Both the position numbers and the translations under genes were made by a program. 14,728 nucleotides of DNA from Anaerolineae bacterium (GTDB taxonomy: Bacteria > Chloroflexota > Anaerolineae > JACIWR01). Below, piece after piece: positions 6,228 through 12,428 of the stretch. The stretch is from the NCBI GenBank assembly GCA_021162125.1, contig JAGGZG010000120.1:1-14728 (forward strand), given 5' to 3'. The notes beneath the pieces were generated by a model that was not told the DNA's origin, did not search any database, and was given only the letters and a program-made list of their open reading frames with translations. The first letter of the stretch is position 1. Every line of letters begins with the position of its first letter.

Positions 6228-8933
6228 TCACTCCAACCTCTCATCCACAATCCGCGCTCCGATCTGGCGGATGGTCTCCTTGATGGTGTTCTCCAGCGTC
6301 GTCTGCGAGATGCCTTCCTCGTCCGAGACCTGCACTTCCAGGGTGAAGGTGAAATCGCCCACTGCCCGGATGAGGGGCATGAGGATGCCGCGATTGACAT
6401 CGGCGATGCGGCTGGCCGGAATGCCGGCGATGACCAGGCGAACGCTCTGGTAGCGAGGTGTCGGTGACACCCCTTCCCCACCCACGCCGGTCTCGTCACC
6501 AACTTGGGTGTCTATGACGGTGATTGTGTCTCCTCCCATATCCTCCGGCGGGGGTTTCTCTTCTTCCGCTTTCAGTTTCGCCAGCAGAGCCTCGGCGTGA
6601 CCGCGCTCGACCAGGACAAAGCCTTCGTCGAAGGAGATGGCATTCAGAGGGAGCTCTGTCTTGAAGCGTAGAGCATCGGGGTCAACTGCACCTGCCTCCA
6701 CCGGGGCCAAGCCAAAAGCGCCCTCCTGGACGCCCAGTTGGATTGCCCGGGCGACGACGTCCGCCGAGGCCGGGGCAGGCAAGCCGGGGTCTTTGTAGAA
6801 CTGGTCCAGCACGGTCTGGGTGGCCAGAGTCTCGTTGCCAACCATGAACTTGTTGACCAGCATACGGTAGTGCAGCCGGGTGGCGATCTCTTCCCTCTCC
6901 TCCAGTTCGCGCCAGTACCAATTGCTCAGCGTCTCGTTGCCGGCCACCGGTTGACCCAGGTCAATGCGCCGCTCACCGACCTGCAGGGTATGGTACATGC
7001 GCCGCACGTTGAAAGAAAAGTCACGGGAGATGTTGTGCATCCGGCGTTGGACCTCGGGCAGCTTGACCTCCAGCGTGGGGTTCTCGCCGGATTCAATCTC
7101 CCCCTTGATCTCCTCCAGGGCCATGTAGGTCTTGACGTCTTCTTTGAGCTTGGCGAAAGCGGCTGTGTCGGGCAGGGCGAAGAAGAGGGTGTTCTTGTAG
7201 ACGCGAAAGGTCTCGCCCCGCCGTTCGATCCACGCTGGAATCTCCGCGCCCGAGTCCTCAGGATGCAGGATCACCAGCTTGAGCGAGCGGTTGTCGGGGA
7301 TGCCGTCGCCGCTATCGGGCCACAGGTAAGAGGTGAACTTGGAGCCAATCTCGCCGCGCACGATCTCGCGCAGCCTCTCCTCGTAGGCCTCATTGAACAG
7401 TTCTTTCTTGTCCAGGATCATGCGGTTGAGGTTGGGGATCCTGGAGAAGTAGTAGACGTCGGCGCGGCTGTTGAGATACCATAGCGCGTTGGACAGCCGT
7501 TGCAGCACCTCCGTCACCAGGGCGGGCATGGTGTCGCTGCGCAGCACGGCCAGCTTGATGTAGGGCAGGCCGATTCCCTTCTCCGAATCGCCGGCACTGA
7601 AGGAGTGGAAAAAGATAGCGGTGGCGATCCGCTCGGCCAGGTGCTTCCAGGGGCGGTTCTGGCGATCCATCACCTGCGATTTGGCCTCGTGACCGGCGAT
7701 GTCGGAGCCGATGACGCCCTCGTACTCCATGCCGATGTGCTTGAGGAATTCCTGGCGCACCGCCGGCCGGGCCAGGTTGATGTCCCCCGGCAGGATCAGG
7801 TCAATGTTGACCTCGCGCTGGTAGAGGTCCTCGACCACGTTGGCCAGCAAACGCAACACGCCGCGCGTGCGCTGGAACGACGAGAAAGTACTCCATTTTT
7901 CGTAGAGGATGTCAATGACGTCGGGGTGGAAAGGGTAGGCCAGCTCCATTTTACGCTTGAAGTCGAGTTCGCGGGCCTTTGGCGGCAGGTCGTCGCGGTA
8001 GCCCTGGTAGAGTTTGAAATAGTCGTGGATCACCGCCTGGCGCGCAGTCTCGTCCACGTCGTCTTCGAACAGGCGACGACGGACGATGGCGTAGACCTCT
8101 TCACCTTTGACTGGCGTCTCAATGTTTTCCACCCGGCCAAATATCTTGTTGAGCCGGGCCAGCGATTCTTCCTTGCGCCGGCCATAGTCCTCCAGGAAAC
8201 TGGAAGGCAGGGTGACGACCATCATGCCCTGGGACAAGGCAGCGACGGTCTCGGTCAGCTCCTGGAAGAAGGCAAAGGTCTGGCTGGCCAGGGTGGTGTC
8301 CTCGTAGGCCACGCCGGCGGCGCGGTTGATGTACTCCAGTATCTCGTCAAAGAGCAGGATGAAAGGCTGCTGGGCGGCCAGGAATTCCCTGAGTTTGGTC
8401 TTGCCCGGCGCGACCCGGCGCTGGTCATTCTGGGCAAAGAATTGGTAGCCCTTCCGGCCGGCCAACTGGTAGCCGACCTCGCCCCAGAATGTGCGGCGGG
8501 TGATGCCGTCGCTCTCGCGTCCCTCGACTGGGTTGTGGTGCGTGCCCACGATGACGCTCATTTTGGGCGCTTTCCCACCCTCCCGCAGGGTGGCGACCGG
8601 GAGGTTTTCGGGCAGCAGGGCGCGCACCTTTTCACCGTTCTTGAGGTAGTGATAGATGGTCACCAGCGAGTGGGTCTTACCACCGCCAAAGGGGGTCTGG
8701 ATCTCGATGACCGACTGCCCTTTGCCCGCCGTCAGCTTGCCATGCACCCGGGCCAACAGATGCTTCAGTCCCTCGGTGAGGTAGGTCTTGGTGAAGAAGA
8801 GGTAAGGGTCGCTGTAATCGGGCGGGGCAGTGCCGTCCACGACGTCGCCTAAGTCGGCGGCAAAAACCGCTTCGTCGAAATCGCCCTTTCGGATGTCCTC
8901 GTGAGGTTGGATGATGTCAAACCAGTTTTTCAT
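6228..8933 (-). CDS. DUF499-family AAA-type ATPase
   Basis: This is a 901-residue P-loop ATPase with the family start MKNWFDIIQPHEDIRKGDFD. The Walker A motif is TPFGGGKTHSL at about residues 80-90, and Walker B is FILLFDEILEYINRA with the acidic pair near 196-197. A long alpha-helical middle part follows, then a C-terminal domain (VRLVIAGIPASRIADVNRG onward). DUF499 proteins are known from predicted phage-defence loci, commonly with DUF1156 methylases. I infer that it powers DNA translocation or remodelling of the complex. The frame opens at 8975, but its first 14 codons lie in a palindromic repeat. The ATG at 8933 begins the conserved part and has AGGGAAGAG upstream. Its DUF1156 partner lies upstream on the same strand, separated by three genes. 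Confidence 0.85.
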   Translation of the reverse strand: MKNWFDIIQPHEDIRKGDFDEAVFAADLGDVVDGTAPPDYSDPYLFFTKTYLTEGLKHLLARVHGKLTAGKGQSVIEIQTPFGGGKTHSLVTIYHYLKNGEKVRALLPENLPVATLREGGKAPKMSVIVGTHHNPVEGRESDGITRRTFWGEVGYQLAGRKGYQFFAQNDQRRVAPGKTKLREFLAAQQPFILLFDEILEYINRAAGVAYEDTTLASQTFAFFQELTETVAALSQGMMVVTLPSSFLEDYGRRKEESLARLNKIFGRVENIETPVKGEEVYAIVRRRLFEDDVDETARQAVIHDYFKLYQGYRDDLPPKARELDFKRKMELAYPFHPDVIDILYEKWSTFSSFQRTRGVLRLLANVVEDLYQREVNIDLILPGDINLARPAVRQEFLKHIGMEYEGVIGSDIAGHEAKSQVMDRQNRPWKHLAERIATAIFFHSFSAGDSEKGIGLPYIKLAVLRSDTMPALVTEVLQRLSNALWYLNSRADVYYFSRIPNLNRMILDKKELFNEAYEERLREIVRGEIGSKFTSYLWPDSGDGIPDNRSLKLVILHPEDSGAEIPAWIERRGETFRVYKNTLFFALPDTAAFAKLKEDVKTYMALEEIKGEIESGENPTLEVKLPEVQRRMHNISRDFSFNVRRMYHTLQVGERRIDLGQPVAGNETLSNWYWRELEEREEIATRLHYRMLVNKFMVGNETLATQTVLDQFYKDPGLPAPASADVVARAIQLGVQEGAFGLAPVEAGAVDPDALRFKTELPLNAISFDEGFVLVERGHAEALLAKLKAEEEKPPPEDMGGDTITVIDTQVGDETGVGGEGVSPTPRYQSVRLVIAGIPASRIADVNRGILMPLIRAVGDFTFTLEVQVSDEEGISQTTLENTIKETIRQIGARIVDERLE

Positions 8934-8959
8934 TGGCTTCTCTTCCCTCATGCATGATA

Positions 8960-8994
8960 GCTCACGGATTTTCACAGATGAACGCGGATTTTTT
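8960..8994. repeat. Half-unit of CACGGAT palindromic repeat
   Basis: The stretch begins GCTCACGGATTTTCACAGAT and continues AACGCGGATTTTTT, matching the left arm of the repeats at 14487-14564. The right arm is missing. It lies just upstream of the DUF499 start and contributes the unconvincing upstream extension of that frame. Confidence 0.75.
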
Positions 8995-9009
8995 ATTTTC
9001 TGTATGATG

Positions 9010-9079
9010 GCTCATGGATTACACGGATGGACACGGTTTTTGGGCCTTTAATCCGTGGCATCTGTGTTCATCCGCGAGC
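9010..9079. repeat. Full CACGGAT-type palindromic repeat, overlapping the GxxExxY 3' end
   Basis: The left arm (9010-9036, starting GCTCATGGATTACACGGAT) and the right arm (9053-9079, ending CATCCGCGAGC) are imperfect inverted copies. The right arm supplies the last codons of the GxxExxY gene, read as RSRMNTDATD then TAA. That is the same phase (RMNTD) as in the repeats inside the methylase gene. Confidence 0.8.
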
Positions 9080-9458
9080 GGTACTTTTTCCGGTCGTTGT
9101 CAAAAACTTTGCGCTTGATTTGCGGGGTGGGGCCGAAATTGAGCAGTAGACCCACTTCGTAAGATGTAGCATTGAGGTAATTGAGCAATTGCGCCTCATG
9201 CTCCTTGAGTAATGTACGCACAGCTTTTAGTTCCACGATTACGCAATTCTCGACCAGCATATCGGCAAGGTATTCGCCCACAATCTGACCAGCATAGTAC
9301 ACGCTGATCGGCTGTTGGCAGACGACATGCAGCCCCATCCTGCGCAGTTCAATGACCATCGCGTTCTCGTACACCTTTTCAAGGAAGCCATAGCCGAGTG
9401 TGTTGTAGACGGTGTAAAAGGCTTTGATGATCTGTTCTGTTATTTCTCCGTGTTTCAT
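9048..9458 (-). CDS. GxxExxY-family protein, PD-(D/E)XK nuclease-like
   Basis: The protein has 136 residues. It shows the name-giving motif G24-x2-E27-x2-Y30 (GFLEKVY), and then D66 and E76-L-K78 (LADMLVE...IVELKA), which match the D...ExK active-site pattern of PD-(D/E)XK nucleases. HEAQLLNYL follows as a conserved helix. Family members are widespread and uncharacterised; nuclease activity is inferred from the motif. GGGAGG lies a few bases before the ATG at 9458. The last ten or so residues are encoded by a palindromic repeat, and a second repeat lies 40 bases upstream of the gene, so the gene is bracketed by the same element. It sits between the TPR and DUF499 genes in the same orientation and could be an insertion into the defence locus. 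Confidence 0.88.
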   Translation of the reverse strand: MKHGEITEQIIKAFYTVYNTLGYGFLEKVYENAMVIELRRMGLHVVCQQPISVYYAGQIVGEYLADMLVENCVIVELKAVRTLLKEHEAQLLNYLNATSYEVGLLLNFGPTPQIKRKVFDNDRKKYRSRMNTDATD

Positions 9459-9652
9459 CTTACCCTCCCTTTTTGCTCAGGGGTTTGGGGATAATTGGCT
9501 CACGGATGGACACGGATGAACATAGGTAAAGAAGAAAAAATCCGTGTCAATCTGTGTGAATCCGTGAGCTTTACTGCCGATGAGCAGCCCTTCCAGCGGT
9601 TGAGCTTCTACCCAAACCAAAAAGTTAGTGACATTGGGTTACACGCCTCTGC
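9459..9652. other. Intergenic stretch with repeat and methylase-like fragment
   Basis: Between the TPR and GxxExxY genes lie a full palindromic repeat (9498-9569) and, directly beside it, a 24-base segment (9577-9601) nearly identical to the 3' part of the methylase gene (12504-12528). The segment still reads QPLEGLLIG on the minus strand. Bases 9602-9652 show nothing recognisable. Confidence 0.6.
9498..9569. repeat. Full CACGGAT-type palindromic repeat, intergenic copy
   Basis: The unit runs from GCTCACGGATGGACACGGAT to GTGTGAATCCGTGAGC. Its reverse complement is nearly identical to the copy inside the methylase gene at 13923-13994, and the similarity continues about ten bases beyond the palindrome (TTTACTGCCG next to the GTGAGC end). 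On the plus strand it reads AHGWTRMN...IRVNLCESVS, the same peptide as the in-gene copy. Confidence 0.85.
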
Positions 9653-11638
9653 TCAGATGCGCCAGCCGAAGGGTCCCCATCGCCGCTTTGGTTTGGCCAA
9701 CCGTCGTCGCCACTCGGCGATGGCGTAATGGTCCGGGTCGGCGCTCGCCCACATGTCAAGCCACGAGCGGGCGGCGTCGAGGTTGTCCTGCGCCATGAAC
9801 AGTTGAATATGCGCTACGCAGAAAGCGGCAAACTCGCTGAAGTGAAAGCGTCGTCGGGTGCGCAGTGGCTTCAGCAACGCCTCGGCTTCGTCTATCTCGC
9901 CCCTGCTAATACACAATTGGGCCATACCGGTGCGGGCGAACACGTAATCGGGGTACTGCTCGTGCAACCGGCGTATGATAACCTCGGCCTCCTGCCGACG
10001 ACCCTGCATTTCATAAGCAGCGGCCAGGTTGTTCAACAGAGCGGGAACGTCGGGCTCAATCTCCAGCGCTTGTTTGAGCAGACGCTCGGCCTCGTCCGCA
10101 TCGCGACGATGTAAGGCCAACGTCGCCTCGGTCAACCACTGTTCCACTTGCGGGTCACGCTCTGGATCGGGCTCTTCATGTAATTCAAAGGTCATCAATA
10201 GAATCTCGCGCCATTCGCCCTGCATCCACAGGCGTACTGGCCCCGAGGGCAGCAGTCCGGCTTCGGAGGCTATGCGGGCTGCCTCGTTGCGCATCCCGTC
10301 GGGGCCGCGTTGGCTGAGAGCAAAGTCCCGTAACGCGGCCTGCATTTCGGGCGTCCCTGCCGCACGGGCGATGTGCAGGGCGAACTCACGGCCCATTGGA
10401 TCGCCCCGGTCGAGCAAGAGGGGCACCAGGCTTGCGATCTCAGGATGCTGGCGCAGATAGCGCCGGGTCGCCCGGGTAACGGCTTCTTCTTCACCCCGTT
10501 GGAATGCCGGTTCGAGATACCGGCCCAGATCGGCAATCGCCTTCTGGGTCACCCAGTTGGGGAAGCTGAAAGGCCAGGGGGCATGTCGCTCGCCGACGGG
10601 TTTGCGCAGGTCGGATAGGTTGGCCCGCGCCACTTCCAGTCCGGGCGAGAGTTTGAGCGCCCGCTTCCAATACCGGCGGGCCCGGTTTTCTTGTCCCAGC
10701 CGCATGGCGGCGACGGCCGCCAGGTGGTAGAGGATGGGGTTGACGAAGGGGGGCTCGAGGTGACCGGCCCGTTCGGCGGCGCTGAAGACATCCAGCACGC
10801 CCTGGTCATCCCCCACATAGCTCAGCGCCTCGGCCTTCTTGAGCCATACGTCTGTCGCGTCCGACTCGACCGCCTTGAGCCGCTCAGCCTGCTGCTCTGC
10901 CTCGTCTACACGGCCGCTTATGCAGAGGTAGCGGGTGAGATTGGACAAAGCGTGAATGTTGTCAGGAGCGAAGGCGAGCACGCGCTGCGCGGTGGCGATG
11001 GCCTGATCCAATCGGCCCTCGGCCAGATAGGTCAGGCTAATGTTGTTGATGGCCGGCGCGAAATCGGGATAGCGGCGCAGCAATTGCTCCGCGACCTTGC
11101 GCGCCTGCGCATATTTGCCCTGCTCCAACAGCGATTGCACTTCTTCGTGCAGCGTAGCCAGTTCGAGGCCATCTTCGCCGGGCAATCCCAGGTCGGCCAG
11201 GAGATCATCCACTCCTGCTTCTATCTCGGCTACCATTTCGCGGGCCTCGCCAGCTCGCTCGTGGTCGGGCCAGCGGTCGAGGAAACGATAGAAGGTGCGC
11301 AGGGCCAACATCGGGCGCATATTGGTCAGGTAGGCTCCGGCCAACATCAGCGTGATGTCGGGGTCGCGCGGTGTCAGCCTCAGCAACTGCTCGCAAGCGA
11401 CCTGATAGCGTCCGGTGTCGCGGAGTTCATGGTAGACGTTGACCAGAGCGGAGAGCACCTCAATCCGGTTGGGATAGCGCCGGTCGAGTTCTTCGAGTAT
11501 CTCGCGGGCCTGGTCCCAACGCTTGCGGCGCATGGCCGCATCGGCCTCGTTCAGCCCGGATATAAGCCGTTGGGGCATAGACCTGCGGGAGGGCAGCTTG
11601 ATGGTTTTACGCCTGCGACGGCGTTTCTTTTTCGACAT
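9653..11638 (-). CDS. Tetratricopeptide-repeat protein
   Basis: The 661-residue protein has a strongly basic N-terminus (KKKRRRRRKTIKLPSRRS) followed by many TPR helical hairpins. A run covers about residues 25-130, another about 155-350, and a last group about 510-640; examples are WDQAREILEELDRRYPN and ADEAERLLKQALEIEPD. A less regular middle part (about 360-500) carries an HTH-like or HEAT-like helical segment. TPR proteins are scaffolds for protein complexes; the basic tail suggests nucleic-acid or ribosome contact (inference). The ATG at 11638 has GAGGA close upstream, and the gene follows the SH3-like gene by 26 bases, so they are probably co-transcribed. No signal peptide is visible. 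Its role in the surrounding DUF1156/DUF499 locus is unknown; it may be cargo. Confidence 0.85.
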   Translation of the reverse strand: MSKKKRRRRRKTIKLPSRRSMPQRLISGLNEADAAMRRKRWDQAREILEELDRRYPNRIEVLSALVNVYHELRDTGRYQVACEQLLRLTPRDPDITLMLAGAYLTNMRPMLALRTFYRFLDRWPDHERAGEAREMVAEIEAGVDDLLADLGLPGEDGLELATLHEEVQSLLEQGKYAQARKVAEQLLRRYPDFAPAINNISLTYLAEGRLDQAIATAQRVLAFAPDNIHALSNLTRYLCISGRVDEAEQQAERLKAVESDATDVWLKKAEALSYVGDDQGVLDVFSAAERAGHLEPPFVNPILYHLAAVAAMRLGQENRARRYWKRALKLSPGLEVARANLSDLRKPVGERHAPWPFSFPNWVTQKAIADLGRYLEPAFQRGEEEAVTRATRRYLRQHPEIASLVPLLLDRGDPMGREFALHIARAAGTPEMQAALRDFALSQRGPDGMRNEAARIASEAGLLPSGPVRLWMQGEWREILLMTFELHEEPDPERDPQVEQWLTEATLALHRRDADEAERLLKQALEIEPDVPALLNNLAAAYEMQGRRQEAEVIIRRLHEQYPDYVFARTGMAQLCISRGEIDEAEALLKPLRTRRRFHFSEFAAFCVAHIQLFMAQDNLDAARSWLDMWASADPDHYAIAEWRRRLAKPKRRWGPFGWRI

Positions 11639-11664
11639 TGTTCCTCAATTCCAAGTGGTTCTGG

Positions 11665-12347
11665 CTAACGGTTGGCGAACCACACCGCGTAATCCATCAC
11701 GAGTTGATAGTTCGGCGAGCGCTCGTCGGTGACCTTCAGATCGCAGAGGGGAAAGTCATACCGCCTGCGGCCGTACCTCAGGCGAACGATGATGCCATAG
11801 AGATCATCCACTCCAGAGATGCCTTTCACGGCCACGCGATCTCCCGCCTGTAGGGGGCCTCTTTCCTGGTATTCTGAGATTTCCGCCTCGAATGGAAAAA
11901 CCAGGCTCTTTGTCAGATGATCCTCCCAGGCAGCCAGGGCTGCCATTTCGTCGTGCCTGTCCACACCGGCCAGGATTTTTCCGATACGCCTGCCCTCTTC
12001 GCCCAGGAAACTCCAGGTATGCTTTTTGGAAAGCTTCTTGATGGTCTGGACAACGTCTTCCTCCGTGTCCCGGGGGTTGGTCAACTCGACATCTCGCGCT
12101 TCGAGGACCATTTCGGTCCAATCCAGACCTTGTTCTTCACTTCACATTGCTCGATCATAGAATCGGGCATGTTTTGCAACGTCTCGCTGTCCCAACGAAT
12201 CAAGACCATACCCTCGATACACAGTCCTTCTGAGACCCGGCCTTGCCATCCGCCGATCTCAACGCCGAAGTCGGGATCCATGATTCCTGGCTTGACCACC
12301 ACCGAATCGCCGACGTTGAAGTCGTGTGTTCTCTCAGTGTCTCCCAT
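11665..12347 (-). pseudogene. SH3-like two-domain protein, split by a 5-bp tandem duplication
   Basis: Two overlapping frames cover one original gene. The first (start 12347, stop 12081) gives an SH3-like barrel with FNVGDSVVVKPGI and IGGWQGRVS. The second (ending at 11665) gives LTNPRDTEEDVVQTIKKL, a helical part, and a second barrel with GDRVAVKGISGVDDLYGIIV. TTCAC is duplicated at 12136-12145 (GTGAA twice on the coding strand). Removing one copy yields a continuous 225-residue frame reading CEEQGLDWTEMVLEARDV across the joint. Total length minus five is an exact multiple of three. GGAGG stands seven bases before the ATG. I know such proteins only as conserved hypotheticals. The second part also has an internal ATG at 12111, so a shorter product could still be made. 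A sequencing or assembly error is possible. Confidence 0.8.
12136..12145 (-). repeat. 5-bp tandem duplication causing a frameshift
   Basis: TTCACTTCAC on the plus strand is GTGAAGTGAA on the coding strand. One copy restores the reading frame of the SH3-like gene, which identifies it as the lesion. Confidence 0.8.
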
Positions 12348-12382
12348 TCAAATACCTCCCAAGATACTCAGAGGTACCCGGA

Positions 12383-12413
12383 GGTGCCCGTCACTTCCAA
12401 AGTGACGGGCACC
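12383..12413. repeat. Hairpin with 14-bp perfect stem after the methylase gene
   Basis: GGTGCCCGTCACTT (12383-12396) pairs perfectly with AAGTGACGGGCACC (12400-12413) across a three-base loop. It lies 15 bases beyond the methylase stop codon in the direction of transcription and before the SH3-like gene. No T-run follows on the minus strand; on the plus strand TTTACTT follows. It may act as a transcript-end or processing stem, or be a dispersed repeat. Confidence 0.65.
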
Positions 12414-12428
12414 TTTACTTGGACACCT

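Noticed and set aside
7500..8852. Long open frame on the plus strand opposite the DUF499 gene (450 codons)
   Set aside because: It is the mirror of a GC-rich coding sequence, has low-complexity His/Val/Gln-rich content without motifs, and the minus strand carries an unmistakable ATPase.
8960..9079. CRISPR-like array from the repeated CACGGAT units
   Set aside because: The units are imperfect palindromic arms with irregular spacing, not identical direct repeats with uniform spacers, and there are no cas genes.
10691..11668. Open frame on the plus strand opposite the TPR gene (325 codons)
   Set aside because: It mirrors regular TPR codons; no independent protein features are seen.
12081..12145. 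Programmed ribosomal frameshift in the SH3-like gene
   Set aside because: No slippery heptamer is seen at the joint, while an exact 5-bp tandem duplication explains the shift simply.
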